In this document: piece after piece, positions 51,015-62,280 of the stretch | Layout of the letters: every line of letters begins with the position of its first letter | How positions within the stretch are numbered: position 1 is the first letter of the stretch | Source of the DNA: Thermococcus paralvinellae | GTDB lineage: Archaea; Methanobacteriota_B; Thermococci; Thermococcales; Thermococcaceae | Direction: 5' to 3' | DNA length: 64,000 nt | NCBI RefSeq assembly: GCF_000517445.1 | Contig: NZ_CP006965.1 | Span: 1,712,681 to 1,776,680, forward strand | Program-made: the position numbers and the translations under genes | Notes under the pieces: model-generated | What the model was told of the DNA's origin: nothing | Seen by the model: the letters and a program-made list of their open reading frames with translations, nothing else | The model's database searches: none

Positions 51015-51593
51015 CTACTTTTTAAGTATTTCCCCCAACTTTTTCAAAAGCTTCAATGCTTCTTCATCTCTTCCCAGCTCAGCCATGCTGAGCCATTCAA
51101 TCGCATGGATTATGTCCTCATTTGAGAAATCCTTTAAAAGTTCTTCCTTTTCTTCGATCTCCTTTGAAATTTTCATCTTATACTCATGTTCTTTTTCGAG
51201 AATTTTGTCCATGGTATTTAGAAGCTCTTCATCATCAAATTTGTATCCAAGGGCTTTGAATATGTCCAATTTTGTTTTGAGTCTTGATCTCGCTAAATAC
51301 CTCAGCTCTTCATCTCCGAGGTATAGGTTTATGTAAAAGGCATCTGCAGTTCGTCCATAGTATTTTTCAACTAGATTTCCTTTCATCTCTGTTCTTTTAA
51401 CCTCCACTAAGCCCGCCTCTTTGAGCTTTTCTATGTGGTGGTAAACTGTTTGTGGCGTTTTGCCAAGAATTTCACTCAGCTGAGAAATCGTCATTTCTCT
51501 GTTCCTTAAAAGCTGGAGTATTTTTCTCCTTGTGTCTTCAAGCATAAGCTTGATGACCTTTGGATCAGTAATCACTTTGACTTTTTTACTCAT
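51015..51593 (-). CDS. ArsR-like winged-helix transcriptional regulator
   Basis: 192 aa from ATG 51593 (GGTGAT 4 nt upstream; GTG 51602 lies in it). HTH 'VIKLMLEDTRRKILQLLRNREMTISQLSEILGKTPQTVYHHIEKLKEAGLVEVKRTEMKGNLVEKYYGRTADAF' (about 13-85), followed by a long Glu/Lys-rich helical region. It resembles the regulator at 50117 in layout, and the two may be paralogues. Divergent from the DASS transporter gene (154 bp between starts), so it could regulate transport. Confidence 0.83.
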   Translation of the reverse strand: MSKKVKVITDPKVIKLMLEDTRRKILQLLRNREMTISQLSEILGKTPQTVYHHIEKLKEAGLVEVKRTEMKGNLVEKYYGRTADAFYINLYLGDEELRYLARSRLKTKLDIFKALGYKFDDEELLNTMDKILEKEHEYKMKISKEIEEKEELLKDFSNEDIIHAIEWLSMAELGRDEEALKLLKKLGEILKK

Positions 51594-51747
51594 TTCGATC
51601 ACCTAATTTTAACGTTTTAATTTTTATTTGAACGTTCTGTAATATAACTTTTTCGGGTTTTTATATCCAATGAGCTTTACAAAAGACAAAAAGGTTTATA
51701 AATGTAAAGGTTCACAAAGTTGGATAAATTATCCAAGAGGTGATATG

Positions 51748-53067
51748 ATGAAGCTCAAAAATGAGAAGCTTCGGGATGGTATAATAGCGTTGATTATTAC
51801 TTTGTTTTATATCTTGAGCTTTCATTTAAGCCAAGCAATGCTGACGCTTTTGCTTTTGGTTGTCGCTTTTGTGTTGTTTTTCACAGAGCTGATTCCCATA
51901 GCGTTTACAGCTTTAATGGTTCCGGTAGTCCTTTCAATAACCAGGATTCTAGATGCTAGCTCTGCTTTCTTGTACTTTGGCTATAAATGGGTCATTGTTT
52001 TTCTTTTCATGTTTATGGTTGGTGAAGGTCTGTTTAGAACAGGTGCCGCCCAGAAAATTGGTGGAATTATTGTCAGAGTTGCAGGAAAGAGTGAAATCAA
52101 GCTAATGCTTTTGATTATGATAGTTGCAGCCGTAATGTCTGGCTTTTTAAGTAATACCGCCACGACAGTGGCTTTAATACCAATTGTGGTTGCCTCTGCT
52201 TACTCTGCAGGAATAAGCTCAAAAAGATTATTACTTCCATTGGCTTGGGCTGCTTCTCTCGGAGGAACTTTAACTGTCATTGGAACTCCTCCAAATGGAA
52301 TAGTCAACAGCATTCTTGAGGAACTCAATATGAAACCGTTTGGTTTCTTTGAATTTGGCAAGATAGGTCTTCCGTTGGTTGTTATTGGGATAGCTTTATC
52401 TGTTACAGTCGGCAGAAAATTTCTCCCAAGTGTAGAGACTAAATTTGAAGGAAAGAGCTTTGAAGATGTTGAGGAATTAAGAACAGAAAAGATGTGGCTC
52501 GCTGTTGTCATCTTCATTTTAACGATTGCTTCGATGATGCTGAAGCTTCTGCCTTACCAGACGGCAGCAGCGTTAGGTGCTTTGCTGATGGTGGCTTTTG
52601 GAATAATAACTCCTAAAGAGGCGTTAAATTCTGTAAGCTGGACGACTGTTTTTCTCTTCGCTGGGATGCTACCGTTGAGTAAAGCTATGGAAACCACAAA
52701 AGCGGCTGAAATGATTGGAAATAGTGTTGTTTCTCATGTAAACAATCCGTATTTAATTCTGCTCTCTGTGATGTTCATAGCTTTCATTTTGGGCAATTCC
52801 ATGTCTCACACAGCAACGACTGCAATACTGTCACCTCTTGCAGTCAGCATTGCCCAAGCTGGAAACATTAGTCCTTATCCTCTCCTGATGGCTATTGCCA
52901 TGACTTCTTCTATAGGCTTCTGGACGCCAATCTCAACGCCGCCAAACACTATAGTCTTCGGTTCTGGGGGGTATACATTTATGGACTACATAAAAGCTGG
53001 GGCTGTCATTGAAATAATCTTATTTGCCATGCTCTTCATTTTGATTCCAATGTTTTACCCATTTTGA
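51748..53067 (+). CDS. SLC13/DASS-family anion or dicarboxylate transporter
   Basis: 439 aa from ATG 51748 (GGTGAT 3 nt upstream at 51739-51744); the longer frame from 51670 would start in the promoter. About 11-12 TM helices in two inverted halves. Each half carries the family's ion/substrate hairpin: 'SGFLSNTATTVALIPIVV' with '..IGTPPNGIVNSIL', and 'LGNSMSHTATTAILSPLAV' with 'STPPNTIVFGSGG'. DASS proteins move sodium with di/tricarboxylates or sulfate; the substrate here is undetermined. Confidence 0.88.
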   Translation: MKLKNEKLRDGIIALIITLFYILSFHLSQAMLTLLLLVVAFVLFFTELIPIAFTALMVPVVLSITRILDASSAFLYFGYKWVIVFLFMFMVGEGLFRTGAAQKIGGIIVRVAGKSEIKLMLLIMIVAAVMSGFLSNTATTVALIPIVVASAYSAGISSKRLLLPLAWAASLGGTLTVIGTPPNGIVNSILEELNMKPFGFFEFGKIGLPLVVIGIALSVTVGRKFLPSVETKFEGKSFEDVEELRTEKMWLAVVIFILTIASMMLKLLPYQTAAALGALLMVAFGIITPKEALNSVSWTTVFLFAGMLPLSKAMETTKAAEMIGNSVVSHVNNPYLILLSVMFIAFILGNSMSHTATTAILSPLAVSIAQAGNISPYPLLMAIAMTSSIGFWTPISTPPNTIVFGSGGYTFMDYIKAGAVIEIILFAMLFILIPMFYPF

Positions 53068-53130
53068 TTTTATTTTGACCTAAGTAAAGTTTAAATTTGA
53101 AAGGAAAGAAAGCAAAATGGAGGTGAAAAA

Positions 53131-54522
53131 ATGAACTTGGACTTTTTATTTTATCCGAAGAGTGTTGCGGTTATAGGAGCATCACATGTTTCTGGCAAGA
53201 TAGGAAATGCAATAATGAGGTCAATAACAAGGCAGTTCAATGGGAAAATCTATGCTGTTAACGTTAAGGGAGGAGAAATTGAAGTTAATGGGAAAAAGTT
53301 CAAGGTTTACAAGAGCATTCTTGACGTTCCAGATGAGGTTGATGTTGCTGTCATAGCTGTTCCAGCAAAGTTCGTCCCAGATGTCATAGATGAGTGTGGG
53401 CAAAAGGGAGTTAAGGGAGCAATAGTTATCTCGGCTGGCTTTAAAGAAGCTGGAAGAGCTGATTTGGAAGAAGAGCTTGTAAAGAGAGCAAGAAAATGGG
53501 GTATCCATGTAGTGGGTCCCAACTGTCTCGGTGTTACAAACCTTGAGAACGGCTTTGACTGTAACTTCAACCCACCAGAAAGACAGGCAAGACCAAAATT
53601 CGGTGGTATTGCTTTCATGAGCCAGAGTGGGGCATTTGGAGCTGCAATTCTTGACTGGGCTGCAAGGCATGAGGTGGGAATGAGCAAATTCATCAGCTTA
53701 GGAAACATGGCTGACTTGGATGAGAGCGACTTTATGAGCTATTTAAAGGATGATCCCAAGACAAAAGTCATAACTGCCTATCTTGAAGGTGTCAAAGATG
53801 GCAGGAAATTCTTCAACATCGCAAAGGAGACAACTAAAGTTAAGCCTGTAATAGTTTTAAAGGCTGGAAGAACAGAGGCCGGAGCAAAAGCAGCAGCATC
53901 TCATACTGGCTCACTTGCGGGAAGTTATGCAATTTATGAAGCAGCATTTGAACAGACTGGTGTTTTGAGTGCAAAGAGCATGAGACAGCTCTTCAACTAT
54001 GCAAAAGCCTTGGCCATGCAGAAGCCAGCAAAAGGGGACAGAGTTGCCATAGTCACAAACGGCGGCGGCGCTGGAGTTATGATGAGTGATGGATTGCTCG
54101 AGAAAGGGCTTAAGCTCGCTCAGCTCAGCGATGAGACTAATGAGAAGTTTGCAAAAGCCATAGAGGAAGGAAAGCTGCCTCATCACATGAGCTATAAAAA
54201 CCCAATTGACGTCATTGGAGATGCTCCATCAAAGAGGTATGAGCTGGCAATGCGCTATGCTTTGGAGGATCCAAATGTTGACGTTCTTGTCGTCATTGCT
54301 CTGTTCCAGAGCCCAGCATTGGATGAAGGTATCGTTGATGTTATGGAAAAAGTGCAAGAGTATGGAAAGCCGATAGTCTTCGTCGCTCCCGGTGGAGAAT
54401 ATCCGGAAAAAATGGCGCGCAGAATTGAGGAGAAAGGAGTTCCAGTGTTTGAGACTGTCGAAGATGGAGTAGATGCAGTTTATGCTCTGGTTAAATATGG
54501 AAAGTATTTGAGTGGGGTTTGA
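53131..54522 (+). CDS. acdA: ADP-forming acetyl-CoA synthetase, alpha subunit
   Basis: 463 aa. Converts acetyl-CoA, ADP and phosphate to acetate and ATP, the main substrate-level phosphorylation of Thermococcales fermentation. CoA-binding Rossmann domain ('FYPKSVAVIGASHVSGKIGN'), then 'GPNCLGVTN' and 'SQSGAFGAAILDW'. The phosphohistidine is H258 in 'AAASHTGSLAGSYA', and 'VTNGGGAGVMMSD' follows. Only the alpha subunit is in the window; beta (ATP-grasp) subunits are often encoded elsewhere in this order. A GGAGGTG precedes the ATG. The isoform (I or II) is not determined. Confidence 0.93.
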   Translation: MNLDFLFYPKSVAVIGASHVSGKIGNAIMRSITRQFNGKIYAVNVKGGEIEVNGKKFKVYKSILDVPDEVDVAVIAVPAKFVPDVIDECGQKGVKGAIVISAGFKEAGRADLEEELVKRARKWGIHVVGPNCLGVTNLENGFDCNFNPPERQARPKFGGIAFMSQSGAFGAAILDWAARHEVGMSKFISLGNMADLDESDFMSYLKDDPKTKVITAYLEGVKDGRKFFNIAKETTKVKPVIVLKAGRTEAGAKAAASHTGSLAGSYAIYEAAFEQTGVLSAKSMRQLFNYAKALAMQKPAKGDRVAIVTNGGGAGVMMSDGLLEKGLKLAQLSDETNEKFAKAIEEGKLPHHMSYKNPIDVIGDAPSKRYELAMRYALEDPNVDVLVVIALFQSPALDEGIVDVMEKVQEYGKPIVFVAPGGEYPEKMARRIEEKGVPVFETVEDGVDAVYALVKYGKYLSGV

Positions 54523-54673
54523 GTTTCTTTATTCTTTTAACAGAAAACTTTAAATTCTCCTCTTGCATTTTCTAAACCATGTTCGGTGATTGTTTTTGGC
54601 TTTGGTACTGATGAAATCAAAACTCTTTTACTTGGGTTAGTCTATTTTATCAAAGCTTTTGGAGGTGCTTTTG

Positions 54674-55828
54674 ATGGCTGAATTCAAGGTTACACCATGG
54701 GATGTCGAAGGAATGGTGGATTATGACAAGCTGATAAAGGAATTCGGAACACAACCGCTAACAGACGATCTTTTGGAAAAGACAGCCGTGCTAACAAAGA
54801 GTGAACTTCCAATTTACTTCAGGAGGAGATTCTTCTTCTCTCACAGAGACTACGACTTAGTCCTTAAAGACTACGAAGAGGGGAAGGGTTTCTTCCTTTA
54901 CACTGGAAGAGGTCCGAGCGGGCCTATGCATATCGGACATATCATTCCATTCTTCGCGACTAAATGGCTCCAAGAGAAGTTTGGAGTTAATTTGTATGTC
55001 CAAATCACAGATGATGAGAAGTTCCTATTTAAGCCAAATCTAAGCTTTGAAGACACCAAGAAGTGGGCTTATGATAACATTTTGGACATAATTGCAGTTG
55101 GCTTTGATCCAGATAAGACTTTCATATTCCAAGATAGCGAATTCACGAAGATTTATGAAATGGCTATTCCAATAGCGAAAAAAGTGACATACTCAATGGC
55201 TAAAGCTGTTTTTGGCTTCACAGAGCAGAGCAAGATTGGAATGATTTTTTACCCAGCAATTCAAGCTGCTCCAACGTTCTTTGAAAAGAGGAGATGTCTA
55301 ATTCCAGCGGCAATTGATCAAGACCCGTACTGGAGAATTCAGCGCGACTTTGCCGAGAGCTTGGGTTACTATAAAACTGCCGCACTTCACAGCAAGTTCG
55401 TTCCTCCTTTGACTGGATTGGAAGGAAAGATGAGCGCATCAAAGCCTGAAACAGCTGTTTATTTAACGGATGATCCGGAAGAAGCTGGCAAAAAGATCTG
55501 GAAGTTTGCCTTAACCGGCGGTCAGCCAACGCTGAAAGAGCAGAGAGAAAAAGGTGGAAATCCTGAGAAGTGCGTTGTTTTCAAGTGGCTCGAGATATTC
55601 TTTGAACCAGATGATAAGGCTTTGCTTGAGAGATACCACGCATGTAAGAGCGGTGCTCTGACATGTGGAGAATGCAAGCGCTACCTTATAAAGAAAGTTC
55701 GGGAGTTCCTTAAAGAGCACCAGAAGAGAAGGGAGAAAGCTAAAGATGAGATTGAGAAGTTTAAATACACTGGAAAATTGGCTCAAGAGAAGTGGAACGA
55801 GGCAATCCCAGAGCCTCTGAGGAGGTGA
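54674..55828 (+). CDS. trpS: Tryptophanyl-tRNA synthetase
   Basis: 384 aa from ATG 54674 (GGAGGTG upstream; the ATG at 54659 belongs to that site). Class I synthetase with HIGH motif in 'GPSGPMHIGHIIP' (residues 80-92) and 'GKMSASKPE' as the KMSKS signature. Eukaryote/archaeal-type Trp features include 'ITDDEKFLF', 'FQDSEF' and 'PAIQAAPTF'. A Cys-containing segment 'CKSGALTCGECKRYL' near the C-terminus is typical of the archaeal form. It charges the tRNA-Trp encoded at 18.2 kb. Confidence 0.95.
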   Translation: MAEFKVTPWDVEGMVDYDKLIKEFGTQPLTDDLLEKTAVLTKSELPIYFRRRFFFSHRDYDLVLKDYEEGKGFFLYTGRGPSGPMHIGHIIPFFATKWLQEKFGVNLYVQITDDEKFLFKPNLSFEDTKKWAYDNILDIIAVGFDPDKTFIFQDSEFTKIYEMAIPIAKKVTYSMAKAVFGFTEQSKIGMIFYPAIQAAPTFFEKRRCLIPAAIDQDPYWRIQRDFAESLGYYKTAALHSKFVPPLTGLEGKMSASKPETAVYLTDDPEEAGKKIWKFALTGGQPTLKEQREKGGNPEKCVVFKWLEIFFEPDDKALLERYHACKSGALTCGECKRYLIKKVREFLKEHQKRREKAKDEIEKFKYTGKLAQEKWNEAIPEPLRR

Positions 55829-55869
55829 TCTTTCTTTTGTTTTATGTTTTAATGTAGTTTATAACAGCG

Positions 55870-55957
55870 TGAGAATTTTAAATCCTCAAGATTTATAAAT
55901 CGTTGAGAAATATAAATTCGCAACCTTTATAAATATATGAGAACTAACAATTCTCAT
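55870..55957 (+). repeat. Iterated 34-bp repeats and inverted repeat before AAA ATPase gene
   Basis: TGAGAA occurs at 55870, 55904 and 55938, each exactly 34 bp apart, with TTTATAAAT following at matching places (55892 and 55926). TTCTCA at 55951-55956 is the inverted partner of the third copy and overlaps the A of the ATG at 55956. The second TTTATAAAT would place transcription start at about the ATG. Confidence 0.75.
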
Positions 55958-57113
55958 GATTGAGGAAGTTGCCAAGTTTAACCCATGGTGGGAAGATAGA
56001 GAGGATTATCACGTCAGGCTGTGGAGGGCTCAAAGGTATAGATGGAGACCGAACTGGATTGATGAGCTTTCTTTGGAACCTTTTTCTCTCAATTTTGTCC
56101 TTGGGCCGAGACAAGTTGGGAAGACAACAGGGATAAAAATTTTGATTTCAGAGCTTATTAAAAAAATTGAACCTGAGAGAATTCTTTATCTCAACTGTGA
56201 AATTTTTCCTGACTTTATAACACTTAGAAAGCTCATTGAAGAATTCCTCAAAGAGGAAAAAGAACCCTTTGTATTCCTTGATGAGGTCACAAGCCTAAGA
56301 GAATGGTGGAAGGCAGTCAAACCATTGATAGACGCTGGTGAGCTTGAAAATGCCGTTATTACAGTGACTGGTTCAAGTGCTTTGAAGGTTAGGCGAGATA
56401 TGGAACTGTTTCCGGGGCGGAGAGGGAAAGGGAAGACTGTTGAAGTCCTGCCCCTCACCTTTAGGGGGTTTGTTGAGGTTTATGGAATTAAAAAGTGGAG
56501 ACTTCGCTATGATGAGGTGCTGGAGCTTTTTAATAAGTATCTTGAAATTGGCGGCTTTCCTGGAAGCATAAATGGCATGCCAGTTGATGATATTCTGGGT
56601 TCATATGTAGGGGAATTTGTTCGCTTTGATAAGAGCTTGGAAATAATGAAAGAAGTGTTCTCCTCTTTAATGCTTACTATTCCCTCTGCAACGAGCTTTC
56701 GTTCTTTGGCTGAAAAAACCTCAGGATACTCATACAAAGTCGTGCAGGATTATCTCGAATTTCTCAGAGATTTATATGTTCTTGAGTTTGCTTATCTCAA
56801 AGGAGGTTCCCGGGTTCTGTACAAAAGAGAAAAGAAGATATTCTTCAGAGACCCTCTTCTCCTAAGGCTGTTTTCTTTATGGAGTGGAACTAAGCCTGTA
56901 GAATCTGCGATTTATGAAAATATAGTTCAAGAACATCTATACAGGAAATTTGGTGAAATTTACTATTACAGAAATAGGTATGAGATTGATGCCATTGCTG
57001 ATGGACTTAGGGTTGAGGTTAAGGCTGGAAAAGCCCATCGCAAGTATCCACGAACCGTCGTTGTGCTTGAGAAAGAAGACATCCCGAGATTCTTGATTGA
57101 ACTTTTCTCCTGA
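55956..57113 (+). CDS. AAA_14/DUF4143-type ATPase with PD-(D/E)xK-like C-terminus
   Basis: 385 aa. Walker A 'GPRQVGKTT' (50-58), Walker B 'PFVFLDEVTSL', sensor 'VTGSSALKVRRD', a helical/winged DUF4143 region ('SLAEKTSGYSYKVVQDYLEFLRDLYVLEFAY') and a C-terminal 'YEIDAIADGLRVEVKAGK', which has the spacing of a PD-(D/E)xK nuclease-like core. These ATPases are abundant and mobile in hyperthermophilic archaea; their function is unknown. No ribosome-binding site precedes the ATG, and a TATA box 22-30 bp upstream suggests a leaderless mRNA. Unusual iterated repeats cover the promoter. Confidence 0.85.
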   Translation: MIEEVAKFNPWWEDREDYHVRLWRAQRYRWRPNWIDELSLEPFSLNFVLGPRQVGKTTGIKILISELIKKIEPERILYLNCEIFPDFITLRKLIEEFLKEEKEPFVFLDEVTSLREWWKAVKPLIDAGELENAVITVTGSSALKVRRDMELFPGRRGKGKTVEVLPLTFRGFVEVYGIKKWRLRYDEVLELFNKYLEIGGFPGSINGMPVDDILGSYVGEFVRFDKSLEIMKEVFSSLMLTIPSATSFRSLAEKTSGYSYKVVQDYLEFLRDLYVLEFAYLKGGSRVLYKREKKIFFRDPLLLRLFSLWSGTKPVESAIYENIVQEHLYRKFGEIYYYRNRYEIDAIADGLRVEVKAGKAHRKYPRTVVVLEKEDIPRFLIELFS

Positions 57114-57188
57114 GCAAAAACTTTTTATTTGAGCAGTAGATTCCTAAGAAGTTATAAACACAGATTCCAACTATGAAGCGGTGGTTCC

Positions 57189-57866
57189 ATGATTCGCTTG
57201 CCTTTTAGAGATGGCTTTTATGAAGTTAATCCGAGCAAGATAATATCCCTTGGGAGGAATTATGCTGAACACGCAAAGGAGTTAGGTCATGAGGTTCCAA
57301 AAGAACCAGTAATTTTCTTAAAGCCTCCTTCCACTTTGATAGGGCCTAATCAAATTATAATCTTGCCACGGAAGAACAAAGAAATTCACCACGAAGTTGA
57401 GCTTGCCGTTATTATAGGGAAGAGGGGGAAGAACATCCCGAAAGAAAGAGCTATGGATTATGTGCTGGGCTATACAATTCTGCTCGACATCACCGCTAGA
57501 GACCTGCAGTGGGAAGCTAAGAGAAAGGGTCTCCCTTGGACAGTTGCTAAAGGCTTTGACACCTTTGCACCTATTGGACCAAGAATTGTCCCAAAAGAAG
57601 AGCTTGATCCGAGCGATCTTGAGATAGGACTGAAGGTTAACGGAGAAGTTAGGCAGCTCTCAAGGACAAGCAAGATGATTTTTAAGATTCCGGAGATAAT
57701 CGAGTACATCTCAAGCATAATGACGCTTGAAAAGGGCGACATAATTGCAACGGGAACTCCAGAAGGCGTTGGTCCCCTAAGGCATGGCGACACGGTTGAG
57801 GCGTGGATTGAGGGTATAGGAACGTTAAAAGAAGAAGTATTGGCGGAGAGGTCAATATTGTGCTGA
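57189..57866 (+). CDS. Fumarylacetoacetate hydrolase-family protein
   Basis: 225 aa, the short FAH form (COG0179). 'IISLGRNYAEHAKELG' , 'EPVIFLKPPSTLIGPN', metal ligands 'IHHEVELAVIIG' and 'LLDITARDLQW', 'WTVAKGFDTFAPIGP' and 'IIATGTPEGVGPL' are all present. Family members hydrolyse acylpyruvates or decarboxylate oxaloacetate and related compounds; the substrate here is not determined. It converges with and overlaps the next gene by 15 bp. Confidence 0.9.
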   Translation: MIRLPFRDGFYEVNPSKIISLGRNYAEHAKELGHEVPKEPVIFLKPPSTLIGPNQIIILPRKNKEIHHEVELAVIIGKRGKNIPKERAMDYVLGYTILLDITARDLQWEAKRKGLPWTVAKGFDTFAPIGPRIVPKEELDPSDLEIGLKVNGEVRQLSRTSKMIFKIPEIIEYISSIMTLEKGDIIATGTPEGVGPLRHGDTVEAWIEGIGTLKEEVLAERSILC

Positions 57867-58244
57867 TTTCTTTTCTCTCAGCTTCACAGAAATCCACTTC
57901 ATCTTATTTTCTTCATTTTTAACAACCAAAATGTAGTCTCCTTGTGGAATCTTGACATCGTTGAACTCAACTGTTTTCACATGTTTCCAAGCTTTGTAAT
58001 ACTCAAAATGCTCTTCTTGCTTCATTTTCTCAAAGTTTTCTTTGGTTAGAATGTAAATGCTTATCTCTCCATCAGCTTTTATGTACCCGCTCAGTGTTGA
58101 GCTGCCAAGAAGGTGATATACCTTATATTCATTGAGGTTTGTTTTCCACTGGTATGTATAGCTCCCGTAGTGGGAAACTACACCATAAACTACAATTCCG
58201 ATTATGATTAGCATTGCTAATGTTGCTACAATACCTCTTCTCAT
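57852..58244 (-). CDS. Small membrane-anchored extracytoplasmic protein, unknown
   Basis: 130 aa. One N-terminal TM helix (about residues 5-24, 'IVATLAMLIIIGIVVYGVV') then a ~100-residue domain outside the membrane with a beta-strand pattern ('LSGYIKADGEISIYILTKENFEKMK', 'VEFNDVKIPQGDYILVVKNEENK'). The 'GDYILVVKN' ending recalls emp24/GOLD-like or extracellular beta-sandwich domains, without firm assignment. Probably a single-gene unit. Confidence 0.68.
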   Translation of the reverse strand: MRRGIVATLAMLIIIGIVVYGVVSHYGSYTYQWKTNLNEYKVYHLLGSSTLSGYIKADGEISIYILTKENFEKMKQEEHFEYYKAWKHVKTVEFNDVKIPQGDYILVVKNEENKMKWISVKLREKKSAQY

Positions 58245-58284
58245 GCTATCACCGAAAAGAGTAAAGAAAATCGGTTTAAAAGTT

Positions 58285-60458
<2,174 letters not shown>

Positions 60459-60852
60459 CTCGCACCACCGTTATCTCAAATATCACAGTCCCCCCATCTG
60501 TGTAAGGCGGTCCGGGATCAAGGCATTGCACATATGCTTTATCTCCTTTTCCTAGACCAATCTCACTCGGCTTAACTCCTTTTCTAAGTGCTACTATATA
60601 AGGGATCAGTGAAGCAAATGCATGAGTGCATATTGCATCTGTTTCTTCTAACTTCACTTGTGGCCCTTCAATAACTATTTTGTCCCCAACTTTAAACACT
60701 GGGCACTTTCCTTTAATTTTTATAGCTCTTATGACCAGTTTCTCCATATCCACCACCGAAATGTAAATAAGATTTGAAATTAAAAATTACTTCGAATATA
60801 CTGAGAGGGTAGTGTGGGAATTTAATGGAATAACTTTATGGTGGTGCTCATT

Positions 60853-62274
60853 GTGGCTGAGGACATTGAAGAAAAGATCAGAAAACTTAGAGAGTTAGGT
60901 AGGGCTCCAATTCAGCGAGAGACAAAACCTACAAAACCTATTTTACCTGCTGAACCTCAAAGAAAAATTTCCAAGATTGGAACATTAAGAGAAAAGGAAA
61001 GAAAGAAGAGGGTATTAATTGGAGCATTCGTTGTAATTGTGATTATATTGATTGCTTCTTTTGGTGTCTACACTTTTATCCAAAGACAACAATTAAAAAA
61101 ACTTGAAGCAGCAAAACAAGCAAAAATAGCAGAAGTTAACGCGTATTTTAAAGGTGAACTTGCAAATGATTCTGTAAAAATTGAGTTGATTAAACGAATA
61201 GAATCTGCAAAGAGCATTGAAGAGCTTAATAATATTAATGTAAAAGCAGCATATGAGAAAAGATTAGCTGAAATACAAAAACAAAAAGAATTAGAAGAAC
61301 AAAAGAAAGCACTTGAGGAATTGAATAAATTAAAAAGCCAGCAAATCGTGGTGATTACCCAAGCATTTGATCAGCTATTATCTCAACCACTTCCTGAAGA
61401 TATTAGGACTGAAGCTATTAACACTCTAAATGAGCTTAAACAGAGAGTTAATGAGGCTAAAACTCAGGAGGAAGTTCTTTCTGTTGATCCAACCCCCTAT
61501 TTAACCACTCTTTGGAGAAGGTATTACTTTTACTTGATTGATTCAATTCCAACACAGCGGGTTATTCTTAGGAAGAATGGTGAGGCTCATATCTATACAA
61601 AACTTGAAGCTAAGCAAGTTTTAGGAAAAATTACTGATTATCGTGAATTAATGAAATATACTGTTGAAAAAGTTGAGTTAGTTAAAATGGCATTAGTAGT
61701 AAAGCGAGAAAACGTTGTAGGAGCGTTTTTATCCTCAGGAGATAAAATAAAAATTTATGCCAGAAACCAAACAACTGGAAAGTACTTTGAAATTGCTGAT
61801 GAGGGTTATTTAGATTTGATATTACTTCCAACGTCAGTTGGCCAAATATCACTAAGTGAATCTCAGGGAGAAGGAAGTTCAATTTCGTCTTCTTCCTCAA
61901 CTAGTTATACTACTTCCCAATCAACATCATATAATGTTGGAGAAGAATCTCTTTCAAATTCTCAATCGAGTACTGATCAATATTCCACAACCCAATCAAG
62001 TAGTGAGACCTCAAATGCATATTACAATTACAATGTTAACCTCGCTGAAGTTTTAAAAGCGATAGCCGCTGGAAAAATTAATGCACCTGAAGAAGTCAAA
62101 GAGCAACTTTCCAAGTATGGATGGAAAGTTCTTGATTTAGAGAAAGATACAAGAATGCTCGTAGTTGATCCAAGTACTGAAGTACTTGTTATCTTTGAAG
62201 TTCCCTCAGATTTTGTTCCAAAGATATTGGAGTATAAAGACGCAATATATATCGTAAAAATTGAAACAGGGTGA
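60853..62274 (+). CDS. Membrane-anchored DUF515-like protein of pilus/secretion operon
   Basis: 473 aa from GTG 60853, preceded by GGTGGT; the ATG at 60838 is directly in front of that site. A basic cytoplasmic N-terminus of ~55 residues, one TM helix ('RVLIGAFVVIVIILIASFGVYTFI'), then a long Lys/Gln/Glu-rich coiled coil. A mixed alpha/beta domain follows, then a Ser/Thr/Gln-rich low-complexity stretch of about 65 residues, and a final ~75-residue domain. The layout resembles DUF515 proteins encoded next to archaeal pilus-type ATPases. Two further genes follow within 7 bp and by overlap, the last an ATPase. Confidence 0.65.
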   Translation: MAEDIEEKIRKLRELGRAPIQRETKPTKPILPAEPQRKISKIGTLREKERKKRVLIGAFVVIVIILIASFGVYTFIQRQQLKKLEAAKQAKIAEVNAYFKGELANDSVKIELIKRIESAKSIEELNNINVKAAYEKRLAEIQKQKELEEQKKALEELNKLKSQQIVVITQAFDQLLSQPLPEDIRTEAINTLNELKQRVNEAKTQEEVLSVDPTPYLTTLWRRYYFYLIDSIPTQRVILRKNGEAHIYTKLEAKQVLGKITDYRELMKYTVEKVELVKMALVVKRENVVGAFLSSGDKIKIYARNQTTGKYFEIADEGYLDLILLPTSVGQISLSESQGEGSSISSSSSTSYTTSQSTSYNVGEESLSNSQSSTDQYSTTQSSSETSNAYYNYNVNLAEVLKAIAAGKINAPEEVKEQLSKYGWKVLDLEKDTRMLVVDPSTEVLVIFEVPSDFVPKILEYKDAIYIVKIETG

Positions 62275-62280
62275 CAGAGT

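Noticed and set aside
54585-54640. Possible C/D sRNA before trpS (GGTGAT, ACTGATGA)
   Set aside because: D' and C' would overlap, no D box follows at a usable distance, and no terminal stem is present.
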